NCBI GenBank assembly: GCA_010031985.1
Contig: RGYP01000004.1
Location: 1-26,072 of the forward strand
Length of the DNA stretch: 26,072 nt
Reading direction: 5' to 3'
Source: Gammaproteobacteria bacterium
GTDB lineage: Bacteria > Pseudomonadota > Gammaproteobacteria > Steroidobacterales > Steroidobacteraceae
In this document: one piece after another, positions 6,888 to 16,140 of the stretch
Layout of the letters: each line of letters starts with the position of its first letter
Numbering within the stretch: the first letter of the stretch is position 1
Program-made: the position numbers and the translations under genes
The notes under the pieces: generated by a model
Seen by the model: the letters and a program-made list of their open reading frames with translations, nothing else
What the model was told of the DNA's origin: nothing
Database searches by the model: none

Positions 6888-6914
6888 GCGGCCCTTTTTC
6901 GTTGAAAAAGCCGC
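6888..6914. other. Inverted repeat in the metK/tkt divergent region
   Basis: GCGGC-CC-TTTTTC (6888-6900) and GAAAAAGCCGC (6904-6914) form an 11-bp stem with a two-base bulge and a 3-nt loop. Read on the minus strand it lies upstream of the proposed metK promoter; on the plus strand it lies at or just ahead of the start of the tkt transcript. The stem resembles a rho-independent terminator without a T-tract after it. Its role is unknown. Confidence 0.45.
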
Positions 6915-6931
6915 CTGCGGTGATGGACAAT
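6902..6931 (+). promoter_or_regulatory. Possible tkt promoter
   Basis: TTGAAA (6902-6907) and GACAAT (6926-6931) are separated by 18 bases and could be a sigma-70 promoter for the tkt-gap-pgk-pyk run, with a leader of about 25 nt. The -10 match is only fair, and the -35 overlaps the inverted repeat at 6888-6914. This is a weak call. Confidence 0.25.
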
Positions 6932-6962
6932 TGCCGTTTCCTGAAAACAAACCGGGTACCGC

Positions 6963-8975
6963 ATGTCCTCACGTCGCCTCCTCGCGAACGCCGTTCGCGC
7001 GCTCTCCATGGATGCGGTGCAGCGTGCCGCCTCCGGCCACCCGGGTGCCCCGATGGGCATGGCGGACATCGCCGAGGTGCTCTGGCGCGAGGTCATGGAA
7101 TACAACCCGGCCAACCCGCGCTGGGTGGATCGCGACCGCTTCGTGCTCTCGAACGGCCACGCCTCGATGCTGCTGTATTCCGTGCTGCATCTGACCGGCC
7201 ATCCACTCTCGCTCGAAGACATCAAAGATTTTCGCCAGCTCGGCTCGCGCACCGCGGGGCACCCCGAGCACGACCCCGCGGTCGGCATCGAGACCACGAC
7301 CGGGCCGCTCGGGCAGGGCATCGCCACCGCGGTCGGCATGGCGCTCGCCGAGCGGCTGCTCGCCGCCGAATTCAACCGACCGGGCCACGAGATCGTCGAC
7401 CATCACACCTACGTCTTCCTGGGCGACGGTTGCATCATGGAGGGCATCTCGCACGAGGCGGCCTCGCTCGCCGGTACGCTCGGTCTCGGCAAGCTCGTCT
7501 GCGTGTGGGACGACAACGGCATCTCCATCGACGGCAAGGTCAAAGATTGGATGGGTGACGATACCGCCAAGCGCTTCGCCGCCTACGGCTGGCAGGTCAT
7601 CGCCAACGTCGATGGACACGACGGCGAGGCCATCGCCAAAGCGCTGAAGCGCGCACGCGCCAATCGCAAGCAACCGACCCTGATCTGCGCGCGCACGGTC
7701 ATCGGTTACGGGGCGCCGAACAAGCAGGGCACGAAGTCGACGCATGGCGAGCCGCTAGGCGTCGAAGAAATCGCGGCGACGCGTGCAGCACTAGACTGGG
7801 CGCACGAACCGTTCGTGATTCCCGAAGAAATACGCGCCGCCTGGGATCAGCGACCGCGCGGTGCCCGCGCCGAAAAGGCGTGGCGTCGTCGCTTCAATAA
7901 ATATCAGCGCGAATTTCCGGAGCTCGCGGCCGAGTTCACTCGTCGCATGAAGGGCGAGTTGCCGGCCCGCTGGCCGCAGTTGCGCGATGCGGCGCTCGCG
8001 GCTGCCGCGGGCGTCACTGCGGCGCAAGCGACGCGGGCGTCCTCGCAGGTCGTGCTCAACGCCATCGGTCCGGGCATGTCCGAATTGCTCGGCGGCTCGG
8101 CCGATCTCACGGGTTCCGTGAACACCCTGCGCAAGGACTCGAAGCCGGTCACGCCGGCCGAGGTTTCGGGCAACTACGTGTATTACGGCGTGCGCGAGTT
8201 CGCCATGACCGCCATGATGAACGGCCTCGCGCTGCATGGCGGGTTCATTCCCTATGCCGGTACTTTCCTGGTGTTCTCGGATTACGCGCGGAATGCGGTG
8301 CGTCTCGCCGCGCTGATGCATCAGCGCGTGCTGCTCGTGTACACGCACGACTCCATCGGTCTTGGCGAAGACGGACCGACGCATCAGCCGGTTGAGCACC
8401 TCGCGAGTCTGCGCGCCATGCCGAACCTCGGCGTTTGGCGTCCTTGCGATGCCGCGGAAACCGGCGTCGCCTGGCTCGCGGCCGTCGAGCGCCAGCACGG
8501 ACCGAGCTGTCTCGTACTCACGCGCCAGGCTCTGCCGCAGCAAACGCGCAGCGCGGCGCAACAGGCCGCCATCGCCAATGGCGGCTACGTGCTGATCGAG
8601 CCTGAGCTTGCGGCGGGGCAACTGCCTGCGGCCATCGTGATCGCCACCGGTAGCGAAGTTGCGCCGGCCGCCGAGGCGGTCCGTGCCGCCAACGCGGCAG
8701 GACGGCGCGTGCGGCTGGTGTCCATGCCCTCGACCGACGTTTTCGATGCGCAGGACGCCGCCTGGCGCGATCATGTGCTGCCGCGGGCGGTCGTGCGGCG
8801 CATCGCGGTCGAGGCTGCCGCGACGCAGAGCTGGTGGAAATACGTCGGCAGCGAGGGTCGTGTGCTCGGCATCGATCGCTTCGGCGCTTCCGGCAAGGCG
8901 GCGGCGCTGTTCGAGCACTATGGGCTGACGACGGCGCACATCGGTCGGGCGATCGACGAGGTTTTGGCCGGCTGA
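6963..8975 (+). CDS. tkt: Transketolase
   Basis: Thiamine-diphosphate enzyme of the pentose phosphate pathway (and of the Calvin cycle where present), moving two-carbon units between sugar phosphates. All 670 residues are present. Seen are ASGHPGAPMGMADIAEVLW with His26, the TPP-binding GDGCIMEGISHEA beginning at Gly154, DDNGISIDG, the acceptor-site THGEPLG, GGSADLTGS, the catalytic Glu in YYGVREFAMTAM, and HDSIGLGEDGPTHQPVEHL. It opens a plus-strand run with gap, pgk and pyk, a grouping common in proteobacteria. No strong ribosome binding site precedes the ATG; GGGT 7 bases upstream is the best candidate. Confidence 0.97.
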   Translation: MSSRRLLANAVRALSMDAVQRAASGHPGAPMGMADIAEVLWREVMEYNPANPRWVDRDRFVLSNGHASMLLYSVLHLTGHPLSLEDIKDFRQLGSRTAGHPEHDPAVGIETTTGPLGQGIATAVGMALAERLLAAEFNRPGHEIVDHHTYVFLGDGCIMEGISHEAASLAGTLGLGKLVCVWDDNGISIDGKVKDWMGDDTAKRFAAYGWQVIANVDGHDGEAIAKALKRARANRKQPTLICARTVIGYGAPNKQGTKSTHGEPLGVEEIAATRAALDWAHEPFVIPEEIRAAWDQRPRGARAEKAWRRRFNKYQREFPELAAEFTRRMKGELPARWPQLRDAALAAAAGVTAAQATRASSQVVLNAIGPGMSELLGGSADLTGSVNTLRKDSKPVTPAEVSGNYVYYGVREFAMTAMMNGLALHGGFIPYAGTFLVFSDYARNAVRLAALMHQRVLLVYTHDSIGLGEDGPTHQPVEHLASLRAMPNLGVWRPCDAAETGVAWLAAVERQHGPSCLVLTRQALPQQTRSAAQQAAIANGGYVLIEPELAAGQLPAAIVIATGSEVAPAAEAVRAANAAGRRVRLVSMPSTDVFDAQDAAWRDHVLPRAVVRRIAVEAAATQSWWKYVGSEGRVLGIDRFGASGKAAALFEHYGLTTAHIGRAIDEVLAG

Positions 8976-9065
8976 GTGCTGGCGCACTGTGCTCGCGTGG
9001 GTGAGCGCAGCAGGTTATTCGGTCCGAATTTTGTACAAACGACATCGACAGAGGATCAGCGAATC
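8976..9065 (+). promoter_or_regulatory. tkt-gap intergenic region with a hairpin and a palindrome
   Basis: An 8-bp stem with one G-U pair, CTGTGCTC (8987-8994) with GAGCGCAG (9003-9010), lies just after the tkt stop. The palindrome ATTCGG-T-CCGAAT follows at 9017-9029 and TTGTACAA at 9030-9037. The stem has no T-tract, so it is at best a weak terminator or mRNA-processing site. The palindrome is a possible operator for a second promoter before gap. AGAGGA near 9050 serves as the gap ribosome binding site. Confidence 0.35.
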
Positions 9066-10079
<1,014 letters not shown>

Positions 10080-10093
10080 GCGAGTCGTCGTCG

Positions 10094-11272
10094 ATGAACG
10101 TGTTGCGGATGGCCGATCTCGATCTTGCGGGCAAGCGGGTGCTCATCCGCGAAGATCTGAACGTGCCGGTGGAAGCCGGGGCGATCACGAGCGATGCGCG
10201 CATCCGTGCCGCCTTGCCGACGATTCGCGCGGCGATTGCGGCGCGCGCGCGGGTCATCCTGCTCTCGCATCTCGGCCGTCCCAAGGAGGGTGAGTTTTCG
10301 GCCGAGAACTCGCTGGCGCCGGTGGCTGCGCGACTGCAGGAGTTGCTCGGGCAAGCGGTACCGCTCGTCGCCGATTGGTTGGATGGCGTCGAGTGCCAGC
10401 CGGGCGAAGTGGTGCTGTGCGAGAACGTGCGCTTCAACAAGGGCGAGAAGAAAGACGACGAGACCTTGTCGCGCCGCATGGCGAAGCTCTGCGACGTGTT
10501 CGTGATGGATGCCTTCGGTACGGCGCACCGCGCCGAGGCGAGCACGCACGGCGTCGCGCGTCATGCGCCAGTCGCCTGTGCGGGGCCGTTGCTCGTCGGC
10601 GAACTCGAAGCACTCGAACGCGCGCTCGCCAAACCGGCGCGGCCCTTGGTGGCCATCGTCGCCGGCTCGAAGGTCTCGACCAAACTCACCGTGCTCGAGT
10701 CGCTGCTCGGCAAGGTCGACAAGTTGATCGTCGGTGGCGGCATCGCCAACACCTTCTTGGCGGCGACCGGCGTGGCCGTCGGCAAGTCGTTGTACGAGGC
10801 CGAGATGCTCGATACTGCGCGGCGTTTGCTCGATCAGGCCAAAGCGCGCGGTGCGGAGATTCCACTACCGGTCGACGTGGTGGTCGCCGCGGAGTTTTCC
10901 TCCTCCGCGCGGGCGACGGTACGTCCGGTTGCCGAGGTCGGCGCGAGCGAACTGATTCTCGACATCGGGCCGCGCACGGCGGCGATGCTCGCCGATTCCT
11001 TGCAGACGGCGGGCACCATTCTCTGGAACGGCCCCGTGGGGGTGTTCGAGTTCGATCAGTTCGGTGAGGGTACGCGGGCCATCGCGCTCGCCATAGCCCG
11101 CAGTCCGGCCTTTTCTTTGGCGGGCGGCGGCGACACGCTGGCGGCGATCGAGAAGTATGGCGTGGAGAGCGGGATCTCCTATATTTCCACCGGCGGCGGT
11201 GCCTTCCTCGAGTTCGTCGAGGGTAAAACTTTGCCCGCAGTCGCGGTGCTGGAAGCGAGAGCTAAAAAATAA
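10094..11272 (+). CDS. pgk: Phosphoglycerate kinase
   Basis: Transfers phosphate from 1,3-bisphosphoglycerate to ADP. The 392-residue protein has RVLIREDLNVP near residues 15-25, LLSHLGRPKEG, CENVRFNKGEKKDD, FVMDAFGTAHRAEAST, the hinge and nucleotide-site stretch ILWNGPVGVFEF, and GGGDTLAA with GGGAFLEF near the end. The frame is open from 10001, inside gap, but ATG 10094 matches the usual gammaproteobacterial start (M-x-VLRMADLDLAGKR). ATG 10109 is a less likely alternative. Its TAA stop shares one base with the ATG of pyk (TAATG), which suggests coupled translation. Confidence 0.97.
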   Translation: MNVLRMADLDLAGKRVLIREDLNVPVEAGAITSDARIRAALPTIRAAIAARARVILLSHLGRPKEGEFSAENSLAPVAARLQELLGQAVPLVADWLDGVECQPGEVVLCENVRFNKGEKKDDETLSRRMAKLCDVFVMDAFGTAHRAEASTHGVARHAPVACAGPLLVGELEALERALAKPARPLVAIVAGSKVSTKLTVLESLLGKVDKLIVGGGIANTFLAATGVAVGKSLYEAEMLDTARRLLDQAKARGAEIPLPVDVVVAAEFSSSARATVRPVAEVGASELILDIGPRTAAMLADSLQTAGTILWNGPVGVFEFDQFGEGTRAIALAIARSPAFSLAGGGDTLAAIEKYGVESGISYISTGGGAFLEFVEGKTLPAVAVLEARAKK

Positions 11273-12708
11273 TGATGCGTCGAACCAAAATCGTGGCGAC
11301 ACTCGGGCCGGCCACCGACGAGTTGGATGTGCTGGTCGAGATGTGTCACGCGGGGCTCGACGTGGCGCGCATCAACTTTTCGCACGGCACGCAGCAAGAT
11401 CACCTGCGACGTCTCGAACTGTTGCGCGAGGCGATGCGCCGCACGGGGCGCTACGTGGCGGTGCTCGGCGATCTCTCGGGCCCGAAGATTCGCATCGAGA
11501 GCTTCGTGGCAGGAGCGGTGCAGCTCGTCGAAGGTCAGGCTTTTGCACTCGACACGGCGCTCGATAAAAAGTCCGGCAACGAGCGCGAGGTCGGCGTCGC
11601 CTACAAGGAACTCGTGGCCGACGTCGCGGCGGGCGATACGCTGCTGCTCAACGACGGTCTGATCGTGCTCGAAGTGCTTGCGGTGCAGGGGACGCGCATC
11701 GAGACCCGCGTGGTCGCCGGTGGCGAGCTGTCGAACCGCAAGGGTCTCAATCGCAAGGGCGGTGGCATCTCCGCTCCCGCGTTGACCGACAAGGATCGCG
11801 AGGACATCGTCTTCGCCGCCGCGCAGCATATCGACTACGTGGCGCTGTCGTTCGTGCGCGATGCCGAAGATTTGCACCAGGCGCGCGCGTTGCTGCGGGC
11901 CGCGGGCGGCAATTTCACGCGACTCGTCGCCAAGATCGAGCGGCACGAGGCGGTGGCGCAGTTGGCCGGTATCATCGATGCCACCGACGTGGTCATGGTC
12001 GCGCGTGGCGATCTCGGCGTCGAGATGGGTCACGCGGCACTCACGGGTCTGCAGAAGACCATCATCCACGAAACGAGGATGCGCAATCGCATCACCATCA
12101 CCGCCACGCAGATGATGGAGTCGATGATCCAGAACCCGGTGCCGACGCGCGCCGAAGTCAGCGACGTCGCCAACGCCGTGCTCGATGGCACCGACGCCGT
12201 GATGCTCTCGGCCGAGACGGCCACCGGCAAATATCCGGTGAAGGCCGTCGCCGCCATGGCCGAGGTGATCCAGGGCGCGGAGACGTACCACCTTTCGCAG
12301 AGTCGTCCGCGCGAGCGTTCGGACATCACTTTCACGCAGACCGAGGAAGCTATCGCGCACGCGGTGATGTACACCGCGAATCATTTGAACGTGCGCGCCA
12401 TCGTCGCCTTGACCGAGAGCGGCGCGACGACGCTGTGGATGTCGCGACTGCGATCGGACATCCCGATCTACGCCTTCACCCGACACGAGGGTACGCGACG
12501 GCGCGTGACTTTGTATCGTGGTGTTTACCCGGTCTCGTTCGACGTTCAGCCGAACGACGACGTACCGCTCGCGCAGCGCGTGTTCGACATGCTGCTCGAT
12601 TTGCGAATCGTCGACGAAGGTGATCAGGTCATCCTCACCAAGGGTGACTTGAGTGGTGTGCAGGGAGGTACGAACTCCATGCAGATTCTGCGGGTGCACC
12701 GCGCCTGA
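11272..12708 (+). CDS. pyk: Pyruvate kinase
   Basis: Converts phosphoenolpyruvate and ADP to pyruvate and ATP, the last step of glycolysis. The 478-residue protein has RRTKIVATLGPAT at the start, ARINFSHG, DLSGPKIRI, the catalytic Lys in VAKIERHEAV, MVARGDLGVEMG, TATQMMESMI and DGTDAVMLSAETATGKYP, followed by a regulatory C-terminal domain. The ATG at 11272 overlaps the pgk stop; a second ATG follows at 11275. In many proteobacteria fba comes next in this cluster; here a penicillin-acylase homologue starts 14 nt after the stop. Confidence 0.97.
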   Translation: MMRRTKIVATLGPATDELDVLVEMCHAGLDVARINFSHGTQQDHLRRLELLREAMRRTGRYVAVLGDLSGPKIRIESFVAGAVQLVEGQAFALDTALDKKSGNEREVGVAYKELVADVAAGDTLLLNDGLIVLEVLAVQGTRIETRVVAGGELSNRKGLNRKGGGISAPALTDKDREDIVFAAAQHIDYVALSFVRDAEDLHQARALLRAAGGNFTRLVAKIERHEAVAQLAGIIDATDVVMVARGDLGVEMGHAALTGLQKTIIHETRMRNRITITATQMMESMIQNPVPTRAEVSDVANAVLDGTDAVMLSAETATGKYPVKAVAAMAEVIQGAETYHLSQSRPRERSDITFTQTEEAIAHAVMYTANHLNVRAIVALTESGATTLWMSRLRSDIPIYAFTRHEGTRRRVTLYRGVYPVSFDVQPNDDVPLAQRVFDMLLDLRIVDEGDQVILTKGDLSGVQGGTNSMQILRVHRA

Positions 12709-12722
12709 GGCGCAACCCGCCG

Positions 12723-15236
12723 ATGCGCAGAATTTTCATTGTCGGAGGGATCGCCCTGGGCGTCGTCGTCTTCGGCGCGATGCTCACGGCCTGGTGGTTG
12801 CTGCGCGGTTCGCTGCCGCAACTCGACGGGCGCACGGCGCTCGCCGCGGTGGGTCCGCGAGCCGACGTCGTGATCGAGCGCGACGCCGATGGCGTCGTCA
12901 CGGTGCGCGGTGCCGATCACGACGACGTCGCCTACGGCCTCGGTTATGCCCATGCCCAGGATCGGTTTTTCCAGATGGATCTCGCGCGTCGCCTCGCTGC
13001 GGGCGAGCTTGCCGAATTGCTCGGTGCGAGCGTCGGCGAACAGGATCGACGCGCACGGATTTTCCGCTTGCGGGCCGTGGCGCGGCGCGTCATCGCCGAG
13101 GCGACGCCGGCGCAGCGGGCGTGGATCATGGCCTATGCCGCGGGCGTCAACGCGGGCCTCGAATCTTTGCAGGTCCGGCCCTGGGAATATTTGTTGCTGA
13201 GACAAAACCCTGCGGCGTGGCGCGCCGAGGATTCCGTACTCGTGATCCACTCCATGTGGTGGTTCCTGCAGTATCAGGCGCTCATCGACGACATTCCGCG
13301 GCACGAGATCGCCACCCGTATCGAACAACGCGTCGCGGCGGCGAGTCGTGACGAGGCCGACTCGACGCAGGCCGCAACCGTGATGCAGTTCCTGTTCCCG
13401 CGCGGCGATGAATGGGACGCGCCCAATTTCCAGACCTTGGCCGATCAGGCGGCGGCGAATGGCGGCGCGCCTTATGCGGCACCCTCCGTGCCTGCGCCCG
13501 ACCTGATCGATCTGCGCAGTTTCAAAAGCGGCGTCGAGTCGGCAGTCGCCGCGACGACGCCCGCAGCCAGGTCGCGTGAGCAGGGCTTGCCGGGCAGCAA
13601 TGCCTGGGCGGTTGCCGGGCAACACACTCGAAGCGGCGCGGCGCTGATCGCCGGCGACATGCATCTCGGCTTGCGCGTGCCGGCCACTTGGTATCGCGCG
13701 CGTCTACAAGTGGCCAGCGAAACGAGTGCATCGAATGGCGTGACTTTGCCGGGTCTGCCCGGCCTCGTCGCCGGCAGCAACGGCCGCATCGCCTGGTCCT
13801 TCACCAACAGCTACGGCGATTGGGGCGATACGGAGCCGGTCGATTGCGATCCCGCGAGGAATGTCTACACGACGGCGCAAGGCGAGAGGTCCTTTCGCAT
13901 CCATCGAGAATCGATGTTGATCGCGGGCAGCGAACCCGAGGTGCTCGTCGTGCGCGACTCGCCGCTCGGGGTCGTGATACGCATCGATCCGCCTGCCGCC
14001 GGCTCCAAAGATTTGAGTACTTGCTGGATGGCGCGTTGGGTGATCACGCAGCCGGGCGCGACCACGCTCGCCGCGCTCGAGTTGCAGCGGGTCACCGACG
14101 TCGATGCGGCGCTGTCGATCGCGCCGCAGGTTGGCATTCCCCACCAAAATTTCGTCGTTGGTGATCGCAGTGGCCGCATCGCCTGGACCTTGATCGGCCG
14201 CATTCCGCGGACGAGCGGTCCCTCGACGTCGTCGCCGGCGACCGATTGGTTGACCGCCGGCGAAACGCCGGTGATTCGCGAGCCGGAAATCGGCAGGATT
14301 TGGAGCGCGAATTCCCGTCATGTCGAGGGGCCCTTCGAGGTGGTGCTCGGCAACGAAAAAGCTGCGGGTGGCATGCATTACGACAAGGGCGCCAGACAGC
14401 GACAGATCCGCGATCGTCTACTCGCGCTCGATCGTCCGGCGACGGTGCAGGACATGCTCGCCATACAGCTCGACGATCGAGCGCTGATGGTGGAGCGTTG
14501 GCAACGGCTGTTGCTCGCGACGCTCGACGAAGACGCCGTGCGTGACCACGCAGGACGTACCGAACTACGCCGGTTGGTGGGCGAGTGGACGGGCCATGCC
14601 GCCGTCGACAGCGTGGGTTACCGTTACGTGCGCGAGTTCCGCGAGCGTACGCGCGATACCGTGTGGAAGATGATCACTCAGGCGCTCGAGGCGGGTGAGG
14701 GATCGAGTGCCTATCCGCTCTTCGAAGGGTCGTTGTGGCGACTCGTGAGCGAGCAGCCGCCGCACATGCTGTCCGCGGACTACGCCGACTGGCGCAGCTT
14801 GTTGTTGCAGCAGGCGGATGCCGTCATCGCCGATGCGCGCAAGGCTTGCAGCGCGCTCGATCGCTGCACCTGGGGCGCCTACAACACGACCGCGGTTCGT
14901 CACCCGTTGTCGAGGGCGCTTGGGCCTCTTGCGCGTTTTCTGGACATGCCCGCGCTGCCGGTCGCGGGTGATCTCAACGTGCCGCGGGTTGCGGGGCCAA
15001 CTTTCGGGGCCTCGGAGCGCTTCGCGGTATCGCCCGGACACGAGTCCGAGGGTTACATGCAGCTGCCGGGCGGTGCCAGCGGTCATCCGTTGTCGCCTTT
15101 TTATCGTGCCGGCTTCAAAGATTGGGTCGAAGGACGACCGAAACCCTTGTTGCCGGGCCCGGCGGTTCACACTCTGGTGCTACCGGCGGCCAATATGGCG
15201 GCGAGTGCGCGCTCGAGCGCGTGGTCAGGGCCTTGA
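12723..15236 (+). CDS. Penicillin acylase family protein (Ntn hydrolase)
   Basis: An 837-residue protein of the penicillin/acyl-homoserine-lactone acylase family, which matures by self-cleavage into two chains. Residues 5-28 are a hydrophobic signal or anchor segment, so it is probably periplasmic. YGLGYAHAQDRFFQMDLARR (about 71-90) is the typical alpha-chain motif. The autocatalytic nucleophile is Ser292 in LPGSNAWAVAG, followed by DMHLGLRVPATWY and NSYGDWGD. Near the C-terminus are AGDLNVPRVAGPTFGASER and YMQLPGGASGHPLSPFY. Substrate is not predictable: beta-lactams, acyl-homoserine lactones and other N-acyl compounds are all used in the family. It starts 14 nt after pyk with GAGG at the pyk stop, and overlaps the ribosome binding site of the next gene at its own stop, so it belongs to the same transcription run. 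Confidence 0.93.
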   Translation: MRRIFIVGGIALGVVVFGAMLTAWWLLRGSLPQLDGRTALAAVGPRADVVIERDADGVVTVRGADHDDVAYGLGYAHAQDRFFQMDLARRLAAGELAELLGASVGEQDRRARIFRLRAVARRVIAEATPAQRAWIMAYAAGVNAGLESLQVRPWEYLLLRQNPAAWRAEDSVLVIHSMWWFLQYQALIDDIPRHEIATRIEQRVAAASRDEADSTQAATVMQFLFPRGDEWDAPNFQTLADQAAANGGAPYAAPSVPAPDLIDLRSFKSGVESAVAATTPAARSREQGLPGSNAWAVAGQHTRSGAALIAGDMHLGLRVPATWYRARLQVASETSASNGVTLPGLPGLVAGSNGRIAWSFTNSYGDWGDTEPVDCDPARNVYTTAQGERSFRIHRESMLIAGSEPEVLVVRDSPLGVVIRIDPPAAGSKDLSTCWMARWVITQPGATTLAALELQRVTDVDAALSIAPQVGIPHQNFVVGDRSGRIAWTLIGRIPRTSGPSTSSPATDWLTAGETPVIREPEIGRIWSANSRHVEGPFEVVLGNEKAAGGMHYDKGARQRQIRDRLLALDRPATVQDMLAIQLDDRALMVERWQRLLLATLDEDAVRDHAGRTELRRLVGEWTGHAAVDSVGYRYVREFRERTRDTVWKMITQALEAGEGSSAYPLFEGSLWRLVSEQPPHMLSADYADWRSLLLQQADAVIADARKACSALDRCTWGAYNTTAVRHPLSRALGPLARFLDMPALPVAGDLNVPRVAGPTFGASERFAVSPGHESEGYMQLPGGASGHPLSPFYRAGFKDWVEGRPKPLLPGPAVHTLVLPAANMAASARSSAWSGP

Positions 15237-15250
15237 GGAGACATTCAGTC

Positions 15251-16102
15251 ATGAGTACGCAACGCTTCACGGGTACCGATCGCTACATCGCCACCGACGA
15301 TTTGCGAATGGCGGTCAACGCTGCGGTCACGCTCGCGCGGCCGTTGCTGATCAAGGGCGAGCCAGGCACCGGCAAGACCCAGCTTGCGCTCGAGGTCGCC
15401 GAGGCGCTGGGCCGGCCTATCTTTGAGTGGCACGTCAAGTCCACGAGCAAAGCCCAGCAGGGCCTCTACGAATACGATGCGGTCTCGCGACTGCGCGATT
15501 CGCAGCTCGGCGATGCGCGCGTTGCCGACATCCGCAACTACATCGTCCGCGGCAAGCTCTGGGAGGCCTTCGAGTCGGACGTGCAGCCCGTGCTGCTGAT
15601 CGACGAGATCGACAAGGCAGACATCGAGTTTCCGAACGATTTGCTGCGCGAACTCGATCGTATGGAGTTTTACGTGCACGAGACGCGCGAACTGGTACGC
15701 GCCCGGCATCGACCGATCATCATCATCACCAGCAACAACGAAAAAGAACTGCCCGACGCATTCCTGCGCCGCTGCTTCTTTCACTACATCCGCTTTCCCG
15801 ACCCCTCGACGATGGAGAAGATCGTCGAGGTGCATTACCCGAACCTCAAGCGCGAGTTGCTCGCCGAGGCGCTCAGTGCGTTCTACAAGGTGCGCGAAAC
15901 GCCCGGCCTCAAAAAGAAGCCGTCGACCTCCGAGCTGCTCGACTGGATCAAGTTGCTGCTCGCCGAAGACATCCCGCCGGAAGTGCTGCGCAGCGATGAT
16001 CCGAAAAAGGCGATTCCGCCGCTGCACGGCGCGCTGCTCAAGAACGAGCAGGACGTGCATTTGTTCGAGCAACTCGTATTCCTGAACAGGCGGGTGCGCT
16101 GA
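15251..16102 (+). CDS. MoxR-type AAA+ ATPase
   Basis: A 283-residue ATPase of the MoxR branch of AAA+ proteins, thought to act as chaperones that mature or activate partner proteins, often with a VWA-domain partner. Walker A is GEPGTGKT (36-43), Walker B is VLLIDEIDKAD (about residues 115-125), sensor 1 is IIITSNNEKELPDAF, and the Arg finger is in FLRRCFFHYI. FEWHVKSTSKAQQGLYEYD is typical of the form paired with CoxE-like proteins. GAGGAG at 15235-15240 lies 10 nt before ATG 15251; the frame extends back to 15122 within the acylase gene but lacks family similarity there. The VWA gene 38 nt downstream is its likely partner. The client is unknown. Confidence 0.93.
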   Translation: MSTQRFTGTDRYIATDDLRMAVNAAVTLARPLLIKGEPGTGKTQLALEVAEALGRPIFEWHVKSTSKAQQGLYEYDAVSRLRDSQLGDARVADIRNYIVRGKLWEAFESDVQPVLLIDEIDKADIEFPNDLLRELDRMEFYVHETRELVRARHRPIIIITSNNEKELPDAFLRRCFFHYIRFPDPSTMEKIVEVHYPNLKRELLAEALSAFYKVRETPGLKKKPSTSELLDWIKLLLAEDIPPEVLRSDDPKKAIPPLHGALLKNEQDVHLFEQLVFLNRRVR

Positions 16103-16130
16103 GTCGGCGGGTCCGCTGAGTCGGCGGCTG
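16090..16130 (+). repeat. 17-bp tandem repeat spanning the stop codon of the MoxR gene
   Basis: Two copies of GCGGGT-n-CGCTGAGTCG occur at 16090-16106 and 16107-16123, differing at one base (G or C), followed by a partial copy GCGGCTG at 16124-16130. The first TGA (16100-16102) is the gene's stop and the second (16117-16119) duplicates it. It fills most of the gap before the next gene. Replication slippage is the simple explanation. Confidence 0.88.
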
Positions 16131-16140
16131 CGGAGGTCGC

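Noticed and set aside
7791..8987. A 398-codon open frame on the minus strand opposite tkt
   Set aside because: Antisense shadow of transketolase with Arg/His-rich composition and no recognisable motif.
11179..12699. A 506-codon open frame on the minus strand opposite pyk
   Set aside because: An antisense shadow of pyruvate kinase, which is complete and fully conserved on the plus strand. No domain or ribosome binding site supports it.
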